Source: Acidobacteriota bacterium (GTDB taxonomy: Bacteria > Acidobacteriota > Vicinamibacteria > Vicinamibacterales > Fen-181). Taken from it: a stretch of 36,562 nucleotides of DNA. Below the pieces are notes generated by a model that saw only the letters and a program-made list of their open reading frames with translations, searched no databases and had not been told where the DNA came from. Position numbers and translations under genes: made by a program. Where the stretch lies: the NCBI GenBank assembly GCA_003170135.1, contig PMZR01000099.1:7997-44558 (forward strand), given 5' to 3'. Every line of letters begins with the position of its first letter. Position 1 is the stretch's first letter. This document shows, piece after piece, positions 1-7,822 of this stretch.

Positions 1-2811
1 CCGCCGCTGCCGGCGCTCTTCGAACAGTCGCTCACGATCGTTTATCGCATCCTGTTCCTGCTGTTCGCCGAGGCGCGGCAACTCGTGCCCACGTGGCACC
101 CCGTCTATCGCGAGGGGTACAGCATCGAAACGCTGCGCGCGCTCGCCGAACAGCCCGGCGACCGATCGTGGGTCGGCCTCTGGGAGGCGCTGCAGGCGGT
201 GTCGCGTCTTGCCCACCACGGGTGCCGCGCCGGCACGCTCGTCGTGACGCCGTTCAACGGCCGCCTGTTCTCGCCCGCGCGCACGCCACTGGCGGAGTCG
301 GGCCGGCTGGACGACCGGGTTGCCCGAGAGGCCATCGTCGCGCTGTCGACGCACGACGCCGGCGCGGGCAGACATCGCGCACGCATTGCGTACCGGGACC
401 TTGGCGTCGAGCAACTCGGCGCGGTGTACGAGAGCGTGCTCGACTACGAGCCGCGGGTGGCGATCACGGACGTCGTCCGAAGTCCGACGTCCGAGGTCCG
501 AAGTGCGGAGTCCGGAGTCCGGAGTCCGGGGTCCGGGGTCCGGAGTCGGCCGAGCGATCGAGAATCGAGTTCGGACATCGGACACCGGACATCGGACGGT
601 AGCCGAGGCAGGCACAAGCCGAGCGTCATCGTGCACCTGGAGAAGGGGTCCGGCCGCCGCAAGGCGACGGGCACGTTCTACACGCCGCAGTCGCTGACCG
701 GGTACCTCGTCCGCCGGACGCTCCATCCGCTCGTCGAGCACGCGAAAGCCGACGAGATCCTGCGGCTGCGGGTCCTCGATCCCGCGATGGGCAGCGGCGC
801 CTTCCTGGTGGCGGCCTGCCACTACCTGGCGGCCCGCTACGAGCGCGCGCTCGTCGCCGAGGGCGGGTGTCACGCGGGCGAGGTGGACGAACGCGATCGC
901 GCGATGTTCCGGCGATCGATCGCGCAGCGGTGCCTGTTCGGCGTGGATCTGAACCCGATGGCCGTGCAGCTCGGGCGTTTGTCGCTGTGGCTGGCGACGC
1001 TCGCCGCCGACTGCCCGCTGACCTTCCTCGATCATCACCTCGCGTCTGGCGACAGCCTGGTCGGCGCGTCCGTCTTCGACGTGCTGCGGTACCCGGCGCG
1101 CCGCGCTCCGCGGCCCACGCCGCATCCGGGGCTGTTCGACACGAACCAGCTGCGCGCGGATCTCGAGCAAGTCCTTCCCGAACGACTGCGCATCGGCATG
1201 GAACCGGGCGACACGCTGGCGGCCGTCAAGGACAAGGAACGCGCCATCCGGCGGCTCGCCCGCCCGGACGGCCCGCTGGCGCGCTGGAAAGCCGCCGCGG
1301 ACCTGTGGTGCGCGTGCTGGTTCTGGGGCGAGGCGACCGTGCCGCCGCGCGGCGTCTATCGCGATCTCGTGGACGCGCTCGTCGGCCGCCGCACGAGCCT
1401 GCCCGAGGCGTCTGCCAGCGCGCTCATCGCGCACGCTCGCGAGGTCGCCTCGGCGCGCCGCTTCCTGCACTGGCAGATCGAATTCCCGGAAGTGTTCTTC
1501 GATGACACGGGCGGCGCACGCCCCAATGCCGGGTTCGACGCGATCATCGGCAATCCGCCCTGGGACATGCTCCGCGCGGACCGGGAGGGGGCGGGCGCGG
1601 CCGACGACAAGGCCTACGACCGGGCGCTCGTCGGATTCGCCCGGAACTCGGGCTTCTACGCCGCGCAGTCCGACGGCCATCCGAATCGCTTCCAGCTGTT
1701 CGTCGAACGCGCGCTCGGCCTGGCGCGACCGGGCGGCCGGGTCGGGCTCGTCGTCCCGTGGGGACTCGTCGCGGATCGAGGATGCAGCGGCCTGCGCAGG
1801 CTGCTGTTCCAGCGCGCCGATACCGACAGCCTCGTCGGGTTCGAGAACACGAAGGCGATCTTTCCCATTCACCGGAGCGTGCGGTTCGCGCTCCTCACCA
1901 CGACGACCGGCCGGCCGACGGCCCGCACGTGGTGCCGATTCGGCGAGAGAGATGTCGCGACCCTCGACGGCCTGCCCGATGCCTCGGATGAGGGCGGCCG
2001 CGGCGCGTCCTACCCGATCGTGTTGTCGCCGGCGCTCCTTTCGCGCGTGTCGGGCGATGACCTCGCGGTTCCCGATATTCGATCGCCGCTCGACCTGCAG
2101 ATTCTCGAGGCCGCCTCGTCTTCGTTTCCGTCGCTGTCCGCGCCGGACGGCTGGGGTGCCCATTTCGGCCGCGAGCTGAACGCCAGCGACGACCGCCAGC
2201 ACTTCGTCGAGACGGGCCGCGGCCTGCCCATCGTCGAAGGCAAGCACATCGAGCCGTTCGTCGCGCACGTCGCGCACGCACGCGTCCGGATTCCCGCAGC
2301 GGTCGCCGCGCGCCTGCTCGGTGGCAACGGGCAGTTCCGGCGCGTGCGTCTCGCCTATCGCGACGTGGCGAGCGCCACGAACCGGGTGACGCTCATCGCA
2401 GCGCTGCTGCCCCGCGACTGCGTCACCACGCACACGCTCTTCTGCCTCAAGACACCTTTGGACGAGGACGCGCAGTGGTTCCTGTGCGGCGTGATGAACA
2501 GCTACGTGGCGAACTACCTGGTGCGGCTGCGTGTGACCACCCACGTCAGCGCCGGCATCGTCGAGCGGTTGCCGGTGCCGTTCGTGACCGCCGGCTCGGG
2601 CCTCGGGCGCGAGGTCGCCACGCTGTCGCGGCAACTCGCGGCCCGCCTGCCAGGGGTCCGCGACGACCGCCTGCAGGCGCTCGTCGCGCGACTCTACAAC
2701 CTGGCGCCCGCGCAGTTCTCGCACGTCCTGGCGACGTTCCCGCTGGTCGAAGCGGAGCGGCGCCAGGCGGCGTTCGCGGAGTTCCTGGAGCTGACGCGCC
2801 AGGAGGTGTGA
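1..2811 (+). CDS. Eco57I-type restriction-modification DNA methylase, 5' end outside window
   Basis: N6-adenine DNA methyltransferase of the large Eco57I/type IIG restriction-modification class, which methylates its target site and usually carries an N-terminal nuclease on the same chain. The frame is open from base 1. Translated upstream sequence (LTIVYRILFLLFAEARQL) matches the conserved pre-methylase helix of this family, so the GTG at 85 is internal and the gene is truncated by the window edge. Counting from base 85, SAM motif I (LDPAMGSGAF) is near residue 232, the catalytic motif IV NPPW near 489, and a target-recognition-like region follows. RRKATGTFYTP marks entry to the methylase domain. 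A tandem heptamer array is inserted in frame just before it. No other restriction or BREX/DISARM gene follows, so it may be a solo type IIG enzyme. The family call is firm; the specificity cannot be read. Confidence 0.9.
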   Translation, partial: PPLPALFEQSLTIVYRILFLLFAEARQLVPTWHPVYREGYSIETLRALAEQPGDRSWVGLWEALQAVSRLAHHGCRAGTLVVTPFNGRLFSPARTPLAESGRLDDRVAREAIVALSTHDAGAGRHRARIAYRDLGVEQLGAVYESVLDYEPRVAITDVVRSPTSEVRSAESGVRSPGSGVRSRPSDRESSSDIGHRTSDGSRGRHKPSVIVHLEKGSGRRKATGTFYTPQSLTGYLVRRTLHPLVEHAKADEILRLRVLDPAMGSGAFLVAACHYLAARYERALVAEGGCHAGEVDERDRAMFRRSIAQRCLFGVDLNPMAVQLGRLSLWLATLAADCPLTFLDHHLASGDSLVGASVFDVLRYPARRAPRPTPHPGLFDTNQLRADLEQVLPERLRIGMEPGDTLAAVKDKERAIRRLARPDGPLARWKAAADLWCACWFWGEATVPPRGVYRDLVDALVGRRTSLPEASASALIAHAREVASARRFLHWQIEFPEVFFDDTGGARPNAGFDAIIGNPPWDMLRADREGAGAADDKAYDRALVGFARNSGFYAAQSDGHPNRFQLFVERALGLARPGGRVGLVVPWGLVADRGCSGLRRLLFQRADTDSLVGFENTKAIFPIHRSVRFALLTTTTGRPTARTWCRFGERDVATLDGLPDASDEGGRGASYPIVLSPALLSRVSGDDLAVPDIRSPLDLQILEAASSSFPSLSAPDGWGAHFGRELNASDDRQHFVETGRGLPIVEGKHIEPFVAHVAHARVRIPAAVAARLLGGNGQFRRVRLAYRDVASATNRVTLIAALLPRDCVTTHTLFCLKTPLDEDAQWFLCGVMNSYVANYLVRLRVTTHVSAGIVERLPVPFVTAGSGLGREVATLSRQLAARLPGVRDDRLQALVARLYNLAPAQFSHVLATFPLVEAERRQAAFAEFLELTRQEV
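475..597 (+). repeat. In-frame heptamer array inside the methylase gene
   Basis: Eleven uninterrupted 7-base units of the form GTCCGRN run from 475 to 551. After an 18-base spacer, four units of the opposite orientation (WYCGGAC) run from 570 to 597. Three heptamers make seven codons, so the protein gains a 7-residue repeat (VRSPTSE, VRSAESG, VRSPGSG, VRSRPSD). The array occupies the linker between the N-terminal part and the methylase domain and contains no stop. Confidence 0.9.
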
Positions 2812-2866
2812 CGAGGCGCGCCGCCGAGCTCGAAATGCACGATAATGTGGCCAACTGAATGATGTG

Positions 2867-2886
2867 CACGGCCTTGCTTGGCCGTG
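2867..2886 (+). promoter_or_regulatory. Leader hairpin before cupin gene
   Basis: Perfect inverted repeat CACGGCC / GGCCGTG with a 6-base loop, 20 bases before the start codon of the cupin gene and just ahead of its Shine-Dalgarno sequence. There is no T-tract, so it is not a classical terminator for the upstream methylase gene. It could be an mRNA leader structure or an operator. No function is shown. Confidence 0.4.
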
Positions 2887-2906
2887 TTGCCCGCTGGAGG
2901 AATCCG

Positions 2907-3356
2907 ATGCGCCGTTGGACGCTGGCCTCGCTCGCCGTCGTGTTGTCGCTCATGTTCGTCGCGACCCTGGCAGGGTCCCCGACGCGGCAGCCGCATTGGG
3001 GTGTCTTCGCGGGGTCCCCGACGCGGCAGCCGCATGGGGGTGCGCTCGAAGCGGCTGTACCTCAGACGCCGCAGACGCCGGTCGGGTTCGCACGCACCGC
3101 GCTGTACGAAAACGCGCGCGTTCGCGTCGTCAAGATCAAGGCGGAGCCTGGCGCACGCGAAGCGCTGCACAAGCATGATTACGACATCGTCGTCACGCAG
3201 CTGACGCCCGGGCAGGTCGAGATGGTCGTGGGCGACGAGAAGATCACCGGCTTCCGCGAGGCCGGCTACACGTGGTTCGTGCCGAAGGGCACGATGCACG
3301 CGGGCGCCAACGTCGGCAAGGAGCCCTTCGAGATCGTGACGGTGATCCTGAAATGA
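2907..3356 (+). CDS. Secreted cupin-domain protein
   Basis: A 149-residue exported protein with a single C-terminal cupin barrel. ATG 2907 is chosen because CTGGAGG ends 6 bases before it and the following residues form a signal peptide (charged MRRW, then a hydrophobic stretch to about residue 21). An in-frame start at 2859 would add a less convincing 16-residue leader. The mature N-terminus carries a 13-residue tandem duplication (AGSPTRQPHWGVF / AGSPTRQPHGGAL). The cupin core has HKHD, a Gly-rich turn and VPKGTMH, giving candidate metal-binding histidines. Substrate and role are unknown. It probably acts in the periplasm. Its 3' end converges on the panE-like gene across a heptamer array. 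Confidence 0.75.
   Translation: MRRWTLASLAVVLSLMFVATLAGSPTRQPHWGVFAGSPTRQPHGGALEAAVPQTPQTPVGFARTALYENARVRVVKIKAEPGAREALHKHDYDIVVTQLTPGQVEMVVGDEKITGFREAGYTWFVPKGTMHAGANVGKEPFEIVTVILK
2970..3047 (+). repeat. 39-bp tandem duplication in cupin gene
   Basis: Two adjacent 39-bp copies (2970-3008 and 3009-3047) encode 13 residues each, directly after the signal peptide. About 29 bases at the start of each copy are nearly identical; the copies differ mainly at their ends. This reads as a recent in-frame tandem duplication in a probably unstructured spacer. Confidence 0.8.
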
Positions 3357-3360
3357 GCGA

Positions 3361-3423
3361 CACGGTTGACGGTTGACGGTCAACGGTCAACGGTCAACGG
3401 TTAACGGTCAACGGTCAACCGTG
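3361..3423 (+). repeat. GGTCAAC heptamer array between convergent genes
   Basis: Eight contiguous 7-base units from 3364 to 3419: two GGTTGAC, three GGTCAAC, one GGTTAAC and two GGTCAAC. The outer ends CACGGTTGAC (3361-3370) and GTCAACCGTG (3414-3423) are a perfect 10-bp inverted repeat. The variant GGTTAAC unit supplies the TAA stop of the minus-strand panE-like gene, so the last residues of that protein come from the array. It lies 4 bases after the cupin stop codon. Confidence 0.9.
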
Positions 3424-4342
3424 GCCCGTCTTCGTACGGCTTCAACACCGAGTAGAGGGCCAGCATCATCGGCGTCGCGACGCCGGCCGCGCGGCCGCGC
3501 CGCACGACCGAGCCAAGCAGCGCTTCGACTTCAATCCGCTTGCCTTGCTGCAAGTCGATCAGCAGCGAGGACCTCATCGTCGGCGGGACCGACTCCACGT
3601 ACTTGACGATCTCGTCCTTCACGGTCGGCGACACCGGCACACCCTCGGCGCGCGCCACCTGTTCCACCTCGCCGAGCGCCTGCACGAACACGTCGCGAAA
3701 TCCCGGCTTCGACCAGAGACCGCCCACCGGCTGCCGCGCCGCGCCCGTAAAGGCGGCGAACGGCGCCAGGTAGATGAACTTCTCCCAGAGCGGGACGCGG
3801 CCGTCGGGCACGGCTTCGGCCTGGATGTCGGCACCGGCCAGGGCCGCCCGGAGAGCCACGGCGCGCTCGCTGACCACGCGCAGATCCCCGAACACCTCAC
3901 CGAAGACGATGCGGCGGTGCGTGCCGGTCTGGACGATGAGGCCCGGTTCGGCGAGGGCGGTTGCGATATAAGTCGGCCCTGCCAGCACGTTGTCCTTGCC
4001 GACGACCGCGCTCACCTGGTCGACGCTGTCCACGCCGTTCTGCAGCGTGAGGACGGCGGTTGCCGGACCGACAAGCGCCGGCAACATGGGCAACGCCGTG
4101 TCGTTGTCGTAGGTCTTCACGGCGAACAGCACCACGTCCACGGGCCCGATCCGGCCCGGGTCGTCTTCGGCCGGCGCGCGAACCGTGAAATCGCCGAGCG
4201 GGCTGCGAATGGACAGCCCACGCTCGCGAATCGCCCGCAGGTGCGCCCCGCGCGCAACGAACGAGACGTCGTGTCCCGCACGCGCGAGGCGCGCGCCGTA
4301 GTAACCACCGACCGCCCCCGAACCGACAACGGCAAATCGCAT
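3401..4342 (-). CDS. Ketopantoate reductase family (ApbA/PanE-like) oxidoreductase
   Basis: A 313-residue cytosolic NADP-dependent 2-oxoacid reductase. PanE converts 2-dehydropantoate to pantoate in pantothenate synthesis. The Rossmann motif GSGAVGG is at residues 7-13, LQNG at 100-103, and the likely catalytic lysine is K188 (WEKF). The conserved Asn residues that follow this Lys in true PanE are replaced (KFIYLAPFAAFTG), so the substrate may be another 2-oxoacid and no gene symbol is given. ATG 4342 is preceded by GGAG, which is the last unit of a heptamer array. The C-terminal residues LTVDR and the stop codon are encoded by another array. It is the last gene of a minus-strand run from 7822, 64 bases after the TonB-C gene. 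Confidence 0.85.
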   Translation of the reverse strand: MRFAVVGSGAVGGYYGARLARAGHDVSFVARGAHLRAIRERGLSIRSPLGDFTVRAPAEDDPGRIGPVDVVLFAVKTYDNDTALPMLPALVGPATAVLTLQNGVDSVDQVSAVVGKDNVLAGPTYIATALAEPGLIVQTGTHRRIVFGEVFGDLRVVSERAVALRAALAGADIQAEAVPDGRVPLWEKFIYLAPFAAFTGAARQPVGGLWSKPGFRDVFVQALGEVEQVARAEGVPVSPTVKDEIVKYVESVPPTMRSSLLIDLQQGKRIEVEALLGSVVRRGRAAGVATPMMLALYSVLKPYEDGPRLTVDR

Positions 4343-4349
4343 CTGTATC

Positions 4350-4374
4350 TCCGATCCTGGCTCCCGACTCCAGG
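4350..4374 (-). repeat. AGGANTC-type heptamers supplying the panE-like RBS
   Basis: On the minus strand, degenerate 7-base units (GGAGTCG, GGAGCCA, GGATCGG) lead directly into the start of the panE-like gene. Their final AGGATCGGAG contains the only plausible Shine-Dalgarno sequence, 7 bases before the ATG. The same nonamer, AGGATCGGA, occurs just before the sulfatase-like gene at 32515-32523. Confidence 0.6.
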
Positions 4375-4406
4375 TATCTGGCCCTCGGAGCGCTCGGCCC
4401 TGGTTG

Positions 4407-5204
4407 TCACTGTCTCCCGGCTTCAGGCGGGATCTGCACGGTCACCGTCATGACCACGGCGAGTGTCTGCCCGTCCGCCTGCCCCGGCTCGTAGCGCCAG
4501 AGCCGGACCGCTGCGATGGCAGCCTGATCGACGTCATCCCGCACTCCTCGCAACAGGCACGGAGACTTGACATTCCCGAACTCGTCGATCGCGATGGATA
4601 GGATGACAAGGCCACGAGGCAACGGCCTCGAGGCCCTCGACAGATCGGGTTCGAACCGCTTCACGAGACGCGGCAGTTTGGCGTCGGTCGGCAGCGAGAA
4701 GGCCGGCTGGGATATCAGGTCGGCGTACCACCGACACGGCTGGGGGTCCAGCGGCTCGGGAGGGATGGTCACGCCCACCGTGATGACGATGGGAAATGCG
4801 GCTCCGGTGCTGCGCCATCGGGCCGGCTCGAAACGCCACTGGCGCACGGCGGCTTCTGCGGCCGCGTTCACGTCGGCTCGCAGCCCTCGGACGAGGCAGA
4901 CGGACCTCACTTCGCCGGTGTCACTCAACCCGACGTCGAACACGACGTGCCCGGTCGGATAGGGACGCGCCACACCCGACAGATCCGGCCGCACCTGCTT
5001 CAGCGGATGGGAAGCGAAAACCTGGGCGCTCAATCCTGCTCGTATCCGAATCGCGGCAGGATCGTGTCCACACGCTGGCTGGCTCGGCGGCGGAACGGCC
5101 AGTGTCCGCTGAAGTGCCTGAGGCGTCGCCGCGGTCGCCGGGTGACTCGCGGCCATCAGGGTGACAAGCAACGCCGCACGCCAGTGGTCGCTCACCTGTG
5201 TCAC
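4407..5204 (-). CDS. Periplasmic protein with two TonB C-terminal-like domains
   Basis: About 265 residues. An N-terminal signal or anchor (AALLVTLMAASHPATA) is followed by two homologous halves. Each has a TonB_C-like segment: RPYPTGHVVFDVGLSDTGEV with VRQWRFEP, and RPLPRGLVILSIAIDEFGNV with VRLWRYEP. TonB_C domains contact TonB boxes of outer-membrane receptors. The protein lacks the Pro-rich spacer and clear inner-membrane anchor of true TonB, so it is probably a soluble relative. GTG 5204 overlaps the stop of the upstream AstE-like gene (GTGA), which suggests translational coupling. GTG 5195 is the alternative. Neither has a strong Shine-Dalgarno sequence. Cysteines recur at equivalent positions in both halves (SVCLVRG, SPCLLRG), which may mean a disulfide pair. 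Confidence 0.7.
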   Translation of the reverse strand: MTQVSDHWRAALLVTLMAASHPATAATPQALQRTLAVPPPSQPACGHDPAAIRIRAGLSAQVFASHPLKQVRPDLSGVARPYPTGHVVFDVGLSDTGEVRSVCLVRGLRADVNAAAEAAVRQWRFEPARWRSTGAAFPIVITVGVTIPPEPLDPQPCRWYADLISQPAFSLPTDAKLPRLVKRFEPDLSRASRPLPRGLVILSIAIDEFGNVKSPCLLRGVRDDVDQAAIAAVRLWRYEPGQADGQTLAVVMTVTVQIPPEAGRQ

Positions 5205-6286
5205 TTCAAGTACTTCGCGTCGCTGCCGACGCCGCCCATGCTGACCAGCGTGTCGCCCTTGACGAGCGACGGCACCGCGCGGATGAAGAGCACCACGCCG
5301 GCCAGCGGCGCGCGCACGTCGAGGATCTTCTTCCCGACGTAGTCGGTGACGTAGCCGACCACCATGCCCTGCGCCGCGTAGGTGCCGCGCTTGACGAGCG
5401 GGTAGAACATGCCGCCGACCTCGCTCGTGACCGCCTGCACCGGGTCGATCCACACCGGGTGCTCGATCATCTTCACCTCGCCGGCCATCATCTTCAGGTA
5501 GCGCATCACGTTCAGGCACCCGTTGACCAGCGCGTTCACATCGTCGGTTTCCACCGTGCCGGCGTATCCCGCCTCGGCGGCGAGCGACGGCTTGCCGCGC
5601 GTGGTGGCCGTGTTCTCGAGGTAACGCGACTGGTTCGGGTCCTTCGGCCGGTCGGCGGAAATGATGATGTGGTCGAGGCCGAAGGCGAGCGCCATGTCGT
5701 GCGACACGCGGTCCACGGCGGCATTGCCGGTGACGGTCCAGTAGGAGTACGGCCGCAGGCTCTCGTCGGTGTCGCCGCCGTGCAGGTCCATCAGGTGATC
5801 GCACTGCTCGACCACTTCTTTGGTGATGATCGCCGACGCGCGCTCGGTCTGCGTGCCGGTCATGTTCCCCGGGTAGAAGCGGTTCATGCTCTTGCCGTCG
5901 GTCGGGTTCACGTGCGCGACCCGCTGCTCGAACGATCCGAGGTTCACGAGCGGCACGATGATGACGGTGCCCGAGATCTGCGCCGGCTCGAGCTGGTCGA
6001 TCAGGCGCTCGAGCGAGATGATCGACGAGTACTCGGTGCCGTGCGCACCGGACACCAGCGCGAGCACCGGGCCCGGGCGGACGCCGTGGATGACCACCAC
6101 CGGAATATGGGTCGCGGCATCGCTGCCGGCCGGCACGTCGAGCGTGCCGCTGGCCTTCTGCCCGCGCGCGACGGTCACGGTGCCCACCTTCATGGTCGGA
6201 TGGCGATCGCCCGCCTGGGCCGCGGCCATCGCGGGCAGGGCCAGGGCGACGACGAGAATCGAGACCAGGGCCAACGTCGTTTTCAT
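5201..6286 (-). CDS. Secreted succinylglutamate desuccinylase/aspartoacylase family protein
   Basis: A 361-residue zinc-dependent deacylase of the AstE/AspA family (M14-like fold), which removes acyl groups from N-acyl amino acids or related small molecules. ATG 6286 follows AAGGGGAGG at good spacing and opens a clear signal peptide ending near AMAAAQA (residue 25), so the enzyme acts outside the cytosol. Zinc ligands are H82 and E85 (GAHGTE) and H169 (DLHGG). NRFYPG at 135-140 is the family's substrate-binding motif, and E238 (AEAGY) is the likely general acid/base. Being secreted is unlike cytosolic AstE and fits a peptide-scavenging role with the M14 gene upstream. A degenerate TCGTT-type heptamer tract separates the two genes. 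Confidence 0.85.
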   Translation of the reverse strand: MKTTLALVSILVVALALPAMAAAQAGDRHPTMKVGTVTVARGQKASGTLDVPAGSDAATHIPVVVIHGVRPGPVLALVSGAHGTEYSSIISLERLIDQLEPAQISGTVIIVPLVNLGSFEQRVAHVNPTDGKSMNRFYPGNMTGTQTERASAIITKEVVEQCDHLMDLHGGDTDESLRPYSYWTVTGNAAVDRVSHDMALAFGLDHIIISADRPKDPNQSRYLENTATTRGKPSLAAEAGYAGTVETDDVNALVNGCLNVMRYLKMMAGEVKMIEHPVWIDPVQAVTSEVGGMFYPLVKRGTYAAQGMVVGYVTDYVGKKILDVRAPLAGVVLFIRAVPSLVKGDTLVSMGGVGSDAKYLK

Positions 6287-6347
6287 CACGCCTCCCCTTT
6301 TCTTCACGCGTGGCGATAGCGCGCAACCGCTGGAGGATACCATGCGA

Positions 6348-6383
6348 TAGTCGTTCGTCGTTGGTCGTGAGTTCCTGGTTCTA
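6348..6383. repeat. TCGTTGG-type heptamer tract
   Basis: Units AGTCGTT, CGTCGTT, GGTCGTG, AGTTCCT and GGTTCTA follow a seven-base period. On the minus strand the tract begins within the stop codon of the M14 gene (6381-6383). TAGTCGTT followed by GTTGGTCG recurs at 24878-24905 and in inverse at 25106-25117, so it belongs to the same repeat type. Confidence 0.55.
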
Positions 6384-7766
6384 CCGCCGACTCGGCGCAT
6401 CTGCGGCGATCTCCGCGCGCAGCACCCGCTCCACGCGGAACCTGCCGGCGGTTGTCGGCCGCAGCAGCACCAGGTCGCCGGGCTGACCCGTCGCGATCGT
6501 GTTGCCCGTCCACGCCGTCCAATCCGGCAACCTCACTTCGTCGCCCGCCTGCAGCGCCGGATCGAACAGCGGCGCCAGCGTCAGCCCATCCGCCTCGATC
6601 GTCTCCAGCGCGCCGAGGACGCGCAGGTCCCCGACATCGTCCACGCGCGTCGTGACGCGCAGCTGCCGGTCGCCGTTCACCGTCTGCACGGCGCGGCTGA
6701 CCACGAGTCCCACGTCGCCGCCAAACGGCGCGACGCCCGTGCCGGCGACGATCGACGCGTGCCGGATCAGCCGGTAGAACACGTTCGAGTCGGTGTTCAT
6801 CGGCAACGAATCGTAGCGGCGCGGATCCGCGCGCTCGACCGCGCCGGTCGCGAGCGCCTCGAGCGAGGTGACGAGCGCCACGAAATTCAGGCGCACGCCG
6901 GCCGCGTCGGGGTGCTCCCCGGGCGACCCGCCGGTCTCGATGAGGACGACGCTCGTCCCCCATTTCGTGATGTTGTCCCCGAACGCCCGCACCTCGAACT
7001 CGTCGTCATATTTCGCGATGCGCCCCTTCGCCAGCGGTTCGAGCGCGTCGCGAATCACGGCGCACACCTTCTTCGCTCGAAGGCGGCCTCGATTGACGCT
7101 GCGCGCGGGATCGAACGCGACGGCGAGCAGCGAAATCGACGCCGGTTCGCCCGTCGTTCCGGCGCCGGTGCGCCAGTTCTGGTTGTGCAGGTTGAAGCCG
7201 AGCGGCGCGTTCAGCCGATCGCGCAGCGCCTTGAGCGCGCGGCCCTCGGGCGTCTGCAGCAGCAGCGCGTCGCGGTTGACGTCGATGCCCTGCGCGTTGC
7301 GCCGCTGGAACCGCTCGGCCCCGTCGGGATTGAGCATCGGCACAACGTGGACCGTCAACGCGTCCAGGATCCGGCGAACCTGCGGCTCCCCGCGATGGGC
7401 GCGCACGAACGCGAAGATGTCGACGAGCGCGCACGTCGCGCTCGGTTCGTCGCCGTGCATCTGCGACCACAGCAGCACGTGGAACGGGCCGTGGCCGAAC
7501 GTCACGTGGTTGATCGAGCGGCCTTCGACCGATTGGCCGATCTGCTCGAGGGCGAAGAGGTCGGGCGACTGCTGACGGAGCTGCCCGAGCCACGCGACGA
7601 CATCCGCGTGCCGCACGAGCGGAGGCAACGGCGGCGAGACGTGTTCGGCGTCCCAGAGGGCCGCGAGCGCGGTCGGAGAATCAACCGGCGGGGCCACGTC
7701 GGACGCAGGCACGGGCGCGGGCCGATGGGCCGCGCACGCAGACGAGATGAGGCCCGCAATGAACAC
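6381..7766 (-). CDS. M14-family zinc carboxypeptidase, probable lipoprotein, start disturbed
   Basis: A secreted metallopeptidase of family M14. From GTG 7766 the protein has 461 residues. HGDE gives zinc ligands H104 and E107, NPDG and NRD (164-166) are substrate-binding motifs, H194 (NLHNQ) is the third ligand, and the catalytic Glu lies in VLIETGGSPGEH. A C-terminal accessory domain follows. GTG 7766 has no ribosome-binding site and cuts into a hydrophobic helix (VILVFIAGLISSAC). A strong AAGGAG precedes ATG 7822, but that ATG is in another frame. An indel in the GC repeat around 7785-7800 would join MAPAPAAPRR to GTNRVILVFIAGLISSAC, a normal lipoprotein signal. It is first in the minus-strand run. 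The family call is firm and the start is not. Confidence 0.85.
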   Translation of the reverse strand: MFIAGLISSACAAHRPAPVPASDVAPPVDSPTALAALWDAEHVSPPLPPLVRHADVVAWLGQLRQQSPDLFALEQIGQSVEGRSINHVTFGHGPFHVLLWSQMHGDEPSATCALVDIFAFVRAHRGEPQVRRILDALTVHVVPMLNPDGAERFQRRNAQGIDVNRDALLLQTPEGRALKALRDRLNAPLGFNLHNQNWRTGAGTTGEPASISLLAVAFDPARSVNRGRLRAKKVCAVIRDALEPLAKGRIAKYDDEFEVRAFGDNITKWGTSVVLIETGGSPGEHPDAAGVRLNFVALVTSLEALATGAVERADPRRYDSLPMNTDSNVFYRLIRHASIVAGTGVAPFGGDVGLVVSRAVQTVNGDRQLRVTTRVDDVGDLRVLGALETIEADGLTLAPLFDPALQAGDEVRLPDWTAWTGNTIATGQPGDLVLLRPTTAGRFRVERVLRAEIAADAPSRR

Positions 7767-7822
7767 GAGGATGACGCGGTTCGTGCCGCGTCGCGGCGCG
7801 GCGCGGCAGGTGCAGGCGCCAT

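Noticed and set aside
1..2811. Methylase gene considered as part of a BREX, DISARM or larger defence island
   Set aside because: The following genes (cupin, panE-like, AstE-like) are metabolic or envelope genes. The left side is cut off, so nothing supports a multi-gene defence system from this window.
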